This document shows positions 1 through 8,788 of a DNA stretch of 64,000 nt, one piece after another; positions within the stretch are counted from its first letter, which is position 1; each line of letters opens with the position of its first letter. The stretch spans positions 62,001 to 126,000 of the forward strand of contig CAVWJS010000002.1 in assembly GCA_963755495.1 (NCBI GenBank). The letters are read 5' to 3'. Both the position numbers and the translations under genes were made by a program. The notes under the pieces were generated by a model. That model was not told the DNA's origin. It searched no databases and worked only from the letters and a program-made list of their open reading frames with translations. This stretch comes from Bog-473 sp963755495 (GTDB lineage: Bacteria; Actinomycetota; Acidimicrobiia; Acidimicrobiales; RAAP-2).

Positions 1-1108
1 TTCTCGTTCAGTAGCGAACAGATCGACTTGCGCCAGAACGTACGCCGCGCCCTGGAGCGTGAATTTGCGGTCACCGCGCTCCGTGCCAGCAACGAGCTGG
101 CGGCGCAACAACGATCGACCATGGCCGGGCGTCGCTGGGCCGCGCTGGCCGCACTCGGTGCGCCCGCACTGCTCGTGCCCGGCATCAGCTGGCGGCCGTG
201 GCCGTAGCGACGTCGATCTTGTCGGGGTCCTCGAAGAAGCGGGGTGGGCGGCCCTCCCGGACCCGCTGCTCGAAACCGCCGGACTGGCCGGACCCATGCT
301 CGCCGCACTACTACCGGCGCCGGCCGCTGCCGACGCACTCGCGCGCTCTCGTCGAGGACAACGTCCCGCTGGCCGTAGGCGGCATCGACGTCGGGCCAGC
401 GGGCCCGTCGTCGCCTACCACCGTCTCCGCCGATGGCATGCTGCATACGCCGCGCGTCGTTGGATGGCGCGACGCCACCGTCTTTCTGCTGGCGTGCCGC
501 GACCCGGACTCAGGCTGGCAGTTGCATGCGGTCCCCGCACTCGCCTGCACCACCCAGGGCACGCCCACGCTCGACCCGGGTCGTGACGTCGCAACGGTGC
601 ATTGGCCACTTTCCGCAGACACGTTGTTGGCCTACGGGGTGGCGGCAGAGGCCAGTGTCAGCGTCATGGCTGATCGCGGCCGCCGCCGGGTCGGCCGCGC
701 TCCTGAACGGTCTGGCCGATCGCATGATCACCTTGGCCGTCGACTTCGCCAAGGAGCGCCACCAGTTCGGCCAACCCATCGGAAACTTCCCAGCCATCAA
801 GAACCTTCTGGCCAACGCCCGCGATCAAACTCGAATTTTCCCGTCCGGCCACCTATCGCGCCGCATGGTCCCTCGCCAGTGCGCAGTCAACGGTTTCCCA
901 CGACGCATCGATGGCCAAGGCCTTGGCGTCGGAGGCAGCCGAGCTGGCTGCCCGAGTAGCGCTTCAGGTCCACGGAGCCGCCGGCTATTCCTGGGAGTGC
1001 GACCTCCACTTCTTCATCAAGCGGACGTGGGCTCTCTCCAGGGCCTGGGGCGATGCCACCACCCATCGGCAACTGGTGCTGGCGCACGCCCGGCGTCACC
1101 GATTCTGA
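1..1108 (+). CDS. Acyl-CoA dehydrogenase family protein, 5'-partial and frameshifted
   Basis: A flavin-dependent acyl-CoA dehydrogenase whose start lies left of the window. Frame 1 from base 1 reads FSFSSEQIDLRQNVRRALE, the usual N-terminal helix, followed by WAALAALGAPALLVPG. The homology continues in a second frame (DLVGVLEEAGWAALPDPLLE, about 215-350), a third frame (about 355-690), then the frame with FAKERHQFGQPIGNFPAIKN (about 690-825), and finally AARVALQVHGAAGYSWECDL to the stop at 1108. The last two blocks are classic C-terminal helices of the family. At about 191 deleting one extra T restores the frame. Conservation in every segment suggests sequencing insertions, though true decay is possible. 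Substrate cannot be told; steroid or fatty-acid catabolism is typical of such actinobacterial paralogues. Confidence 0.8.
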
Positions 1109-1173
1109 ACGCGGCACCGTCATGTCCGATTTCCGCTAGGACTTCGCTGCCACGGCGTGAGCAGCATGCAGGG

Positions 1174-2749
1174 GTGATCGAGGATCCTGAACGCTGCTAT
1201 CAAGCGGCGCAGAGTAAAGATGCCCGCTTCGACGGCGTCTTCTTCATCGGCGTCACCTCGACCGGCATCTACTGCCGCCCCAGCTGCCCCGCCCGCACAC
1301 CCCAACGGAAGAACGTGCGCTTCTACTCCTCCGCCGCCGCGGCACAGCAAGCCGGATTTCGAGCCTGCCTGCGCTGCCGGCCCGACGCCACCCCCGGCTC
1401 GCCGGAGTGGAATATGCGGGCCGACGTGGTCGCCCGCGCCATGCGACTCATCCGAGATGGAACGGTCGACCGTGAGGGGGTGGAGGGACTCGCCCGCCGC
1501 CTGGGCTACAGCGTTCGCCAATTGAACCGTGTCGTCACGGCCGAGGTGGGCACCGGACCGCTGGCGATCGCCCGGGCCCAGCGGGCTCAGACGGCACGCA
1601 TCCTGCTCGAGACGACCGGCGCTTCCCATCGCGCAGGTGGCCTTCGCCGCCGGCTTTTCCAGCGTCCGCCAATGCAACGAGACACTGCAGGAGATCTTCG
1701 CCGACACCCCACGTGGGTTGCGCTCCCGCGTGTCCAAACTGACCGTACGCCGGAGGATCGAGCGGGGGGCGAGCGATATCACGCAGGGCATCCGGCTGCG
1801 GCTGCCCTGCCGACGTCCCTTCAGCCCGGAGTCGGTGCTCGGCTTCCTCGGCTGCACGCGCCGCACCCGGCATCGAATCGGTGGAGGAGTCCGCCTACCG
1901 GCGCAGCATGCGGCTCCCGCACGGCTATGCCGTCGTCAGCCTCACCGCTGCAGACCCGCGACGACGGACCGATGTACGTCGAGGCGGACCTCCATCTGTC
2001 GGATCTGCGTGACCTCACCTCGGCTGTGTCGCGCTGCCGCCAACTCTTGGACCTCGACGCCGATCCAGTAGCCATCGTCGATGCGCTCGAACGGGACCGA
2101 CTTATCGGGCCACTCGTGTCGGCGCACCCCGGTCGGCGTGTTCCCGGGACCGTCGACGGGTTCGAGCTCGCGGTACGCGCCATCATCGGCCAACAGGTCT
2201 CCGTTTCGGGTGCGTGCACGATCGCAGGGCCGCTTGGTGGCCGCGGCGGGCGAGGCCGCTCCCCGAACCCATCGGCGGGATAACCCATCTCTTTCCGACT
2301 CCCGAAGCGCTCATCGCCCTGGCCGAGGAACGACCCGGCGGCCTTCTCCATGCCCGGGGAGTCGTCGACGCGCTCTCGTCGCCCTGGCCAAAGCAGTCAC
2401 CAGCGGCACCGTTGTCATCGATCCCGGAGCCGATCCTTCGGAGTTGCGCGCCTCATTGGTGGCGCTTCCCGGTGATCGGGCCGTGGACGGCCGAGTACGT
2501 CGCCATGCGCGCCCTGCGCGACCCCGACGCCTTCATGCCCACCGACCTCGGCATCAGGCGGGCGGCGCAGGCGCTGGGCCTCCCCGACAATGCAGCCCGG
2601 TTGGCCCTGCGTTCTCCGAGGCGTGGCGACCCTGGCGGAGCTACGCCATGGTCCACATGTGGGCCATGCCCGAGGCACACACACCGCTGGCCAAGGCGAC
2701 CGGGCACGACCGCGCAACGATCATCAAAGAAGTCACTGAGAGGACGTGA
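1174..2749 (+). CDS. Ada-AlkA fusion: methyl-phosphotriester sensor/regulator with 3-methyladenine DNA glycosylase
   Basis: A bifunctional adaptive-response protein. The N-terminal Ada metal site is visible (CRPSCPARTPQRKNVRF then GFRACLRCRP, four Cys), where one Cys would take a methyl group from DNA phosphotriesters. An AraC-type HTH follows (GLARRLGYSVRQLNRVV; IAQVAFAAGFSSVRQCNETL). Next come the AlkA N-terminal region and the HhH-GPD glycosylase core (ELAVRAIIGQQVSVSGA; IGPWTAEYVAMRALRDPDAF; WRPWRSYAMVHMW at the end). Start chosen as GTG 1174 just before the Ada domain. At least four frame changes (near 1615, 1850, 2260, 2370-2600) break the reading frame while the family match continues. 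The stop overlaps the next gene (TGATG), so the two are translationally coupled. The arrangement resembles mycobacterial Ada-AlkA plus Ogt. Confidence 0.88.
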
Positions 2750-3234
2750 TGCAGCATGACGCCACCACATTCACCATGCCCCTGGAGACCCCGGTGGGCC
2801 GGCTCGTCCTGGAGAGCGACGGGGATGTGCTCATCGGAATTTGGCTGCCGAATCGAGCACGAGGGTCGCGCGGCGGCACGGGACACGACGCACCTCCAGT
2901 ACTCAAGGACACCGCGACCCAACTCGAGGAGTACTTCGCCCGGGAGCGGACGGAGTTCGACATCCCGATGGAGCTCAAAGGCACCGCTTTCCAAAAGGAG
3001 GTGTGGGCCGAGCTCTCCAGGATTCCCTACGGAGAGGACCATCAGCTACGGCGAGCTGGCCCGACGGGTGGGTCGGCCCAAGGGACCGCGGGCCGTGGGG
3101 CAGGCAAACGGGAGAAATCCCATCCCCATCATCGTCCCCTGCCATCGCGTCGTGGCCAGCAATGGCATCGGGGGCTACGGCGGCGGTCTCCCCTCAAGCG
3201 ATCCCTCCTCGCATTGGAGGGCGTGACTGCGTAG
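2749..3234 (+). CDS. ogt: Methylated-DNA--protein-cysteine S-methyltransferase
   Basis: Suicide repair protein that moves the O6-methyl group of guanine onto its own cysteine. The active-site motif IPIIVPCHRVVASNGIGGYG is present, preceded by ISYGELARRVGRPKGPRAVG (the helix-turn-helix and Arg finger) and by an N-terminal domain (ETPVGRLVLESDGDVLIGIW). An alternative GTG start lies 3 bases upstream at 2746. Two frame changes are needed: one extra G near 3043 (TACGGAGAG-G-ACCATC) and one near 3190. It directly follows ada-alkA with a 1-base overlap and supplies the methyltransferase function missing from that fusion. Confidence 0.9.
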   Translation: MQHDATTFTMPLETPVGRLVLESDGDVLIGIWLPNRARGSRGGTGHDAPPVLKDTATQLEEYFARERTEFDIPMELKGTAFQKEVWAELSRIPYGEDHQLRRAGPTGGSAQGTAGRGAGKREKSHPHHRPLPSRRGQQWHRGLRRRSPLKRSLLALEGVTA

Positions 3235-3328
3235 GGTGCGGCCCTTGAGCGCCGTGAGGCGATACGTGAGGGGCCAGGGGCTCGAGCCGGGACCAGAATC
3301 CGACGCTCGTCCCATAAGGTGGTAGCCG

Positions 3329-4009
3329 GTGTTTTTCTCCATCGCCCTCGACGTTCTCGTCGCCCTCTACATCCTGAGCCGCCAACGCAGGATCCGAGCT
3401 CGTGCCGCGCCTACTGAGCCTGCGATTTCCCATTGTGGTGGGCGTCATCGGGCTGATCGATCTGCTCGGCTACTCCGACACGCATCACCCCTCACACGAT
3501 GACTACCTCTGGGTGCTGGCCACGCTGGTCGTAGGGGGGTTGTTGCTCGGCGCCATCCGTGCCTTCACCGTCAAGATCTGGACGTCCAATAACTGGGTGG
3601 TGCGTCAGGGAACGGGGCTCACCATGGCGTTTTGGGTGGTCTCATTGGCCTTGCACTTCCTCGGCGGCATAGGGACACAGCACGCCGGTGCCGGCAACCT
3701 CGAAGCGTCCAGCTTCCTGCTGTATCTCGGCCTCACCTACGGCGTCCAGAACTTCGTGGTGCATCGACGCGCTGTCCCCTTATGGAATGCACTGGGCCCG
3801 AGGCCGGACAACGGTTGCACGTCAACTTCGGCCAAGGACCGGGTGGCTCGGGGGCGTTCTTCGCCACCTTCCGCGGTGACGGCAAGGGGTTCGGCCCTGG
3901 GTTCGGGACAGGGTTCGGGACGGGCTCTGGACGATCGCCCCAACATGATCCGACCATCATCGATGCCGAGGTGGTCGACGATGATGAAGGGCCACCTCAA
4001 CTTCATTGA
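3329..4009 (+). CDS. Multi-pass membrane protein of unknown function with Gly-rich tail
   Basis: Not assigned to a function. GTG 3329 opens a hydrophobic segment (FFSIALDVLVALYILSRQRR); after a frame change near 3399 the protein continues PRLLSLRFPIVVGVIGLIDL, then two or three more membrane spans (LWVLATLVVGGLLLGAIRAF; TMAFWVVSLALHFLGGI; FLLYLGLTYGVQNFVVHRRA). A second frame change near 3790 leads to a soluble C-terminus rich in Gly and Phe (GFGPGFGTGFGTGSG) that ends DDDEGPPQLH at 4009. The overall form resembles DUF1453-like membrane proteins, but that is only an impression. Confidence 0.6.
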
Positions 4010-4029
4010 CCGCCGTTGTCGGGCGGTCA
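4007..4029. terminator. Hairpin between convergent genes
   Basis: TGACCGCC and GGCGGTCA form a perfect 8-bp stem around a 7-base loop. The left arm contains the stop codon of the membrane protein gene. The stem is symmetric, so it could terminate transcription from both the left gene and the minus-strand protease gene ending at 4084. There is no obvious U-tract. Confidence 0.45.
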
Positions 4030-4083
4030 CGAAGCCCGAGCGGGCCAGGCAGCGGGAGTCCGGCCGTCCGGAGTACTTGGTGC

Positions 4084-6015
4084 TCAGGATCCTGGGCGGT
4101 GCGCCGCCTCCGGCGTAGCCTCCAACGGCGATGTCGGAGTCGACCGGCGAGGACGGTGTCTATTTTGTTCCGTGAGCGCGTGCGTGCACGAGGCGATCAC
4201 CTCAGTGATCTCACTGCCGACCAGCTCGTCGCGCTCCAAGAGAGCGTCGCGCAGGGCTTCGACGACAATCGCATGCTCATTGACGATGGCCTTCGCCGCA
4301 TCACGCGAAGAAGCGAGAAGGGCATCGAGCTCCGCGCGCGCGTGCTCGTCAGCCAAGACCTTCTCAACCAGTCCTCCGCTGAAAAGTCCATTGCCTGCTG
4401 CTGCGACAGAGATCAGTGAATCCCCCATGCCACAGGCCCCGATCATCTGGGCACCCAGAGTGGTGGCCGCGGCCAGATCTCCCGCTGGTCCCGTCGACAC
4501 CTCGTCAAACCACCGCTCCTCGGCTACCAGCCCACCCATGCTGATCTGCAGCAAGGCGTTCATTTCGTCACGGCGCTGCGTGAATCGCTCCTCGATGTCC
4601 GAGTGCTGCAACAGACCGAGTGAGTCGCGACGCTTGACGATTGACAGGACATCCAGCTGGCGGCTCCGCCCAAGGAAGTATGCAACCGTGGCGTGGCCCG
4701 CTTCGTGAGTGGCTACCCGCACCCGTTCTTCGGGGGTGTAGATCGAGGCGTCGGTCACGCCGAGCTCTACCAGCATTTTCGCTTCGGCGACATCGGGCAT
4801 GGACATGGCGGTTCGGCCATGCGTCAGAGCAATGACCAATGCCTCATCCAAAAGGCGCTCGAGGCCGGCGGGGGAATAACCCGATGTCATGCCCGCAACC
4901 CGATCAACCGCTTCGTGCTCGTCGAGGTCAGTGTCGTGTGCCTTCTTGCCTAGGTAGTAGGCCACGATGTCAGCGCGGGCCGAGCGTCCTGGGAGCCCGA
5001 AGTAGATGGAGCGATCGAAGCGTCCGGGACGCACCAGAGCGGGATCGAGATCATCCTTGCGATTGGTGGCTCCGACAACGAGGACGTTGGCCGGCGCCAC
5101 AGAGAGCTTCTTGAGGTGTTTGCCGTCGGGCAGGTAGCGGTTGATGAGCTCGATCCAGGCGTTCTGCAGGCGTTGGCCGTGGGACGGTGTGTCGAAGGAT
5201 TGCAGCTGCACGAGGAGTTCGTTGACAACGCCGGTGATTCCCTCGCTACTTCCGTTTCCCTGTCCGCGACGTGACCCGCCGATGGCATCGATTTCTTCAA
5301 TGAACCCGATCGCGCCACCTTCGGTCCGCGCGTATTTGCGCAATCGCTTGAAGAACGACCGAATTTTGCGATTCGTCTGTCCGAAATACATTGATTGGAA
5401 GGCCGACGCCGAAACGAACAGGAATGGCACTTGGGCTTCTTTGGCCATGGCCTTCGCCACGAAGGTCTTTCCTGTGCCCGGAGGCCCCTCGAAGAGAACG
5501 CCTCGGCGCGCCGAACCGCCCATGGAGTCACGAAATGTCTGATGAGAGAGAAAGAGGTTGACCGATCGGACAACCTCGGCCTTAATCCCATCGATGCCCA
5601 CGACGTCGTCGAGCCCGACTTCTGTTTCACCCGGACGTATCAGCATGTGAGGAGAGCGGCCGGCCCCGACGAATGGCGCGACCATGACGATGCCCAGCAG
5701 CACGATGATGGCCAGGGCGGGAAGCCAGCGATCCGCCGAGGACGGGACCGAGAGCGAAGGAAAGAGTCCGTGTCCCATGACCAGGCGCAGAGCCATCCAT
5801 GCCAGCACGATGCAGAGGAAGACAAGAAGGCGGCGGAGACGCTTCTCGCGTCGGCGACTCTGGGCCCGTGAGACATCGGCGTTGGCCAGGATTGAACCTC
5901 CCACGGCCCCCACCATGGCGTGAGCATTCGACGCTTCACCCGTTTGATCGGAATCCGGAATGACGGGACGCTCGCCTGCGATCGGGCTGCCCCGAAACCT
6001 CTGGTGTTCCCTCAT
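4084..6015 (-). CDS. FtsH-like membrane AAA+ zinc metalloprotease (divergent paralogue)
   Basis: Membrane-anchored AAA+ protease related to FtsH, intact in one frame. The N-terminal part has two hydrophobic segments (LRRLLVFLCIVLAWMALRLV; WLPALAIIVLLGIVMVAPF). The AAA domain follows with Walker A GPPGTGKT, Walker B IGFIEEIDAIGG, sensor GATNRKDDLDPALVRPGRFD, and then the peptidase motif VATHEAGHATVAYF (HEAGH zinc site). Odd points: Walker B has Glu-Glu where FtsH has Asp-Glu, the pore loop reads MYFG, and about 30 extra residues sit between Walker B and sensor 1 (around QRLQNAWIELINRYLPDGKH). Start ATG 6015 (MREHQRFRG) is preferred; a longer form from 6207 would overlap a small plus-strand frame with better codon usage. 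Probably not the housekeeping FtsH. Confidence 0.85.
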   Translation of the reverse strand: MREHQRFRGSPIAGERPVIPDSDQTGEASNAHAMVGAVGGSILANADVSRAQSRRREKRLRRLLVFLCIVLAWMALRLVMGHGLFPSLSVPSSADRWLPALAIIVLLGIVMVAPFVGAGRSPHMLIRPGETEVGLDDVVGIDGIKAEVVRSVNLFLSHQTFRDSMGGSARRGVLFEGPPGTGKTFVAKAMAKEAQVPFLFVSASAFQSMYFGQTNRKIRSFFKRLRKYARTEGGAIGFIEEIDAIGGSRRGQGNGSSEGITGVVNELLVQLQSFDTPSHGQRLQNAWIELINRYLPDGKHLKKLSVAPANVLVVGATNRKDDLDPALVRPGRFDRSIYFGLPGRSARADIVAYYLGKKAHDTDLDEHEAVDRVAGMTSGYSPAGLERLLDEALVIALTHGRTAMSMPDVAEAKMLVELGVTDASIYTPEERVRVATHEAGHATVAYFLGRSRQLDVLSIVKRRDSLGLLQHSDIEERFTQRRDEMNALLQISMGGLVAEERWFDEVSTGPAGDLAAATTLGAQMIGACGMGDSLISVAAAGNGLFSGGLVEKVLADEHARAELDALLASSRDAAKAIVNEHAIVVEALRDALLERDELVGSEITEVIASCTHALTEQNRHRPRRSTPTSPLEATPEAAHRPGS

Positions 6016-6072
6016 GGTCTGGAGGTTAATGAGCGTTGAGGTGAATGAGGCGGATGAGCAAAGTTGCCCGCC

Positions 6073-6270
6073 ATGCGCAAGCTCTTCAGCCTCGCCTATT
6101 CCGCCGGTGACGCGGTGCACGAGCTCCTCCAAGATGCGCTGTCGCTCTACAGCGCCGAAAGCGCTCTCAACGTGCTCGCCGTTCCCAGTATCGGCGTGAT
6201 GCAGCACGACATCGTGAGGAACAGCACACCAGTCCGACCGCGGATTATTGAGGACGGCACAGTCACTTAG
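6073..6270 (+). CDS. Small hypothetical protein (65 residues)
   Basis: Unrecognised. The frame starts MRKLFSLAYSAGDAVHELLQ and ends at 6270, four bases into the stop region of the convergent amidase gene. Third codon positions are GC-rich, more so than in the opposing minus-strand extension of the protease gene, which is why I prefer it. There is no clear ribosome binding site. It is divergent from the protease gene, with about 57 bases between the two starts. Confidence 0.35.
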   Translation: MRKLFSLAYSAGDAVHELLQDALSLYSAESALNVLAVPSIGVMQHDIVRNSTPVRPRIIEDGTVT

Positions 6271-7856
6271 CCAGTGAGGTAGGCCGTGATCGCTTGCGCC
6301 ATCGCCGCCGCAGCTGATTGCTGGAAGGCAGGGGTGACCAGGAGTGCAGCATCGGTTGCATTGCGCATGTTGCCGGTCTCAATCAGGACTTTGGGTACCG
6401 TGGTCAGATTGAGTCCGGCGAGGTCGTCGCGTGGTTGCAAACCATCTGTTCCGTCGTAGTTGCTGATGGGCATACCGGTATCAGCTTGGAATGAGTTGCG
6501 CAGCACGGCAGCAAAAGCGTCCGATGAGGCGATAACGCCGTCGTTGGGGCCGTCGGCCACTGGTTCGAGGACGGCGAAGCCCCGACCAGTCGTCGGACCG
6601 CCGTCAGCGTGAATGTCGACGGCAACATCGGCATGGGCGTTATTTATGACGGCCGCCCTTGTGGTGACACAGGGCCCGATCCCGGAATTGTTGGGCCGGG
6701 TCATCACCACCTGAGCCCCTTCAGCTACGAGGTCTGTCTGCAGGTAGGTAGCGACATTGAAATTGAACTGTGCCTCGGTGTAGCCACTGTCCGTCGCCGT
6801 CCCTGTGGTGTCGCAGGCCTCTTCTCCTGTTCCGTTCCAAATTGGTTGATCGATGATCTGCGGCGCCGTGTAATTCAGTCCGTTATGGCCCGGGTCGATA
6901 CCCACGACCATTCCAGCCAGCGGTCGTTGCTGATCACCGAACACCAGCCAGTAGCCATCGCCGTTAGGCACGGCCGCCATGCCGACCACAGGGGCGGTCG
7001 ACTGCGCCCCGCCTTCAGAACCGTAGAACGAGGCGTCACCGAAGGTGAAGATGCCGCCGTCGGAGGCGACCAGCCAATAGCCCTTGCCGTCGGGGGTGGC
7101 CGCCATGCCGACGATGGGCCGGTTCAGCTGCATGGCGCCGGTTGACCCGAAGAACGTGGCGTCGCCGAAGGTGAAGATGCCGCCGTCGGAGGCGACCAGC
7201 CAATAGCCCTTGCCGTCGGGGGTGGCCGCCATGCCGACGATGGGCGCGGTTCAGCCGCATGGCGCCGGTTCGAGCCGATAGAACGAGGCGTCGCCGAAGG
7301 TGAAGATGCCGCCATCGGAGGCGACCAGCCAATAGCCCTTGCCGTCGGGGGTGGCCGCCATGCCGACGATGGGCCGGTTCAGCTGCATGGCGCCGGTTGA
7401 CCCGAAGAACGTGGCGTCGCCGAAGGTGAAGATGCCGCCGTCGGAGGCGACCAGCCAATAGCCCTTGCCGTCGGGGGTGGCCGCCATGCCGACGATGGGC
7501 GCGGCCAGCCGGACCCCGCCTTCGGAGCCATAGAACGAGGCATCGCCGAAGGTGAACACCCCGCCATCGGAGGCGGCCAGCCAATAGCCTTCGCCGTCGG
7601 ATGTCGCCGCCATTCCCACGAGAGGCGTCTTCTGGCCGGCCAGCGCATTGACGCTGAGGGGGGCGCTCCCGAACGGCACCACAGAATCGGGCGACGCCGC
7701 AAGATCTCCGATGTGGGGCACCCGTACCGATGCACTCGGAACCGATGCACTCGGAACCGATGCGCTCGACAGGTTCCGTGTCGGGTCCCAAGAAATGGTG
7801 ATCATCGCGAAAATCAGCAAGGCGGCCAGAAAGGGCGGGCCTCCCGACCGCCACAC
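6267..7856 (-). CDS. N-acetylmuramoyl-L-alanine amidase with N-terminal tandem repeat domain, one frameshifted stretch
   Basis: Predicted exported peptidoglycan amidase. An N-terminal hydrophobic segment (FLAALLIFAMITISW) and a Ser/Ala/Val linker made of three 15-bp repeats (SASVP) lead to five full and one partial copy of a 42-residue repeat with the core MAATPDGKGYWLVASDGG followed by IFTFGDATFFGS. The C-terminal half is an Amidase_3 zinc hydrolase: MVVGIDPGHNG (His ligand), VMTRPNN, ADVAVDIHADGG (second His) and KVLIETGNMRN (catalytic Glu region). The frame breaks within repeat 3 at about 7250-7280. Repeats 2-3 and 4-5 are nearly identical at DNA level with a 252-bp offset, pointing to recent duplication. 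The repeats resemble beta-propeller-like sorting or wall-binding repeats of Acidimicrobiia; their function is unknown to me. Confidence 0.85.
7003..7625 (-). repeat. Tandem 126-bp coding repeats, five full copies
   Basis: Five consecutive units of about 126 bp (42 residues) inside the amidase gene. Copies at about 7129 and 7381 are identical for a long stretch, offset by 252 bp, so the last expansion duplicated a pair of units. A frame slip occurs at 7250-7280, inside the duplicated part, where assembly is least reliable. Confidence 0.85.
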
Positions 7857-8002
7857 CCTGGACCTTCTGACTGAGGTGATGATTCGCCACTCTATCCATG
7901 CAGGAAACGGACTGTTTGTAGGAATGTGTGCCGAATCACGAATGACGCGTTTGGGTACTTCTGACCTGCACCCACCGAAACGCGTGCAAGTAGAGCCGGT
8001 GT

Positions 8003-8788
8003 TTACGAAGTGGTGAGCCCTCCGTCGACAGAGAGCGCAGCGCCAGTGACACCGCTGGCCTCGGCTTCGCAGAGCCAGGCGATGAGTGCTGCCGGCTCCG
8101 TCGGGTTCAAGAGGCGTTCCACCAACTGTTGGTGCGCGAATACTTCGGCCGAAGGCAGGTCATAGATAGCCGCCGACGCATCGAGAATCGGTGTGCGCGT
8201 CGAGCCGGGGCACACCGCGTTCGCGGTGATCCCGGTGCCTGCTAAGTCTGCCGCCAACGACTTGATCAACCCAATTACGGCATGTTTGGAGGCGCTATAA
8301 CCGCTCAGTCGGCGTAGTCCCAAGAGGCCCGCTGCCGAAGCCACTGCGACCACTCGGCCCTGTCGAGGTGAAGGCGCATCGAGCAGAACCGGCACCGCGG
8401 CGGCGACCAGATGCCGTACACCGTGGACATTCACATCGAATTGCACGTTCCATTGCGCATCGTCGACCTCCCAGAGTGGACCGCCGCCTGCTACCACTCC
8501 GGCGACGGCGACGGCGGCATCGAGTCCACCGAACACTGTGACTGCCGCATCGACTGCTGCCTGCATGTCGGACAGGCTCCGCACATCACCCACCATCGCG
8601 TGCACCTGGTCGCCGTGGCGGTCAGCGAGGGCCGCCAGATCAGCCGGCGTGCTCAAGGCATAGTCAAGACTGGGATCGTCTGCACACAGGTCGACGGCGA
8701 CCACACGCCAGCCATTGGCCACCAACCGGTCAACGGTGGCGGCGCCGATCCCGCGGGCGGCGCCGGTCAGGACGGCGACGGGGCTCAT
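8003..8788 (-). CDS. Mycofactocin-cluster short-chain dehydrogenase/reductase
   Basis: Classical SDR oxidoreductase: glycine-rich nucleotide motif VLTGAARGIGAATVD at the N-terminus, an acidic residue ending strand 2 (VVAVDLCADD), and the catalytic Ser and YSASK tetrad (SAAGLLGLRRLSGYSASKHA). The end, GAALSVDGGLTTS, is the usual SDR C-terminus. Its ATG (8788) overlaps the mftE stop as ATGA, so it belongs to the mftABCE operon. Known family context: SDRs next to mftE form a mycofactocin-associated subfamily that keeps NAD(P) tightly bound and passes electrons to mycofactocin. That this copy is cofactor-coupled is inferred from position. Substrate unknown, probably a secondary alcohol. Confidence 0.85.
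   Translation of the reverse strand: MSPVAVLTGAARGIGAATVDRLVANGWRVVAVDLCADDPSLDYALSTPADLAALADRHGDQVHAMVGDVRSLSDMQAAVDAAVTVFGGLDAAVAVAGVVAGGGPLWEVDDAQWNVQFDVNVHGVRHLVAAAVPVLLDAPSPRQGRVVAVASAAGLLGLRRLSGYSASKHAVIGLIKSLAADLAGTGITANAVCPGSTRTPILDASAAIYDLPSAEVFAHQQLVERLLNPTEPAALIAWLCEAEASGVTGAALSVDGGLTTS

Noticed and set aside
433..2283. A single 616-residue plus-strand reading frame
   Set aside because: It reads through part of the acyl-CoA dehydrogenase and part of Ada-AlkA only because frame breaks in the two genes happen to line up. The family matches show two separate genes.
7003..7625. CRISPR-like array
   Set aside because: Units are 126 bp, contiguous and protein-coding, with no unique spacers.
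7036..7899. 287-residue minus-strand frame rich in His, Arg and Leu
   Set aside because: It is the amidase repeat array read out of frame; repeats of 126 bp give repeats in all frames.
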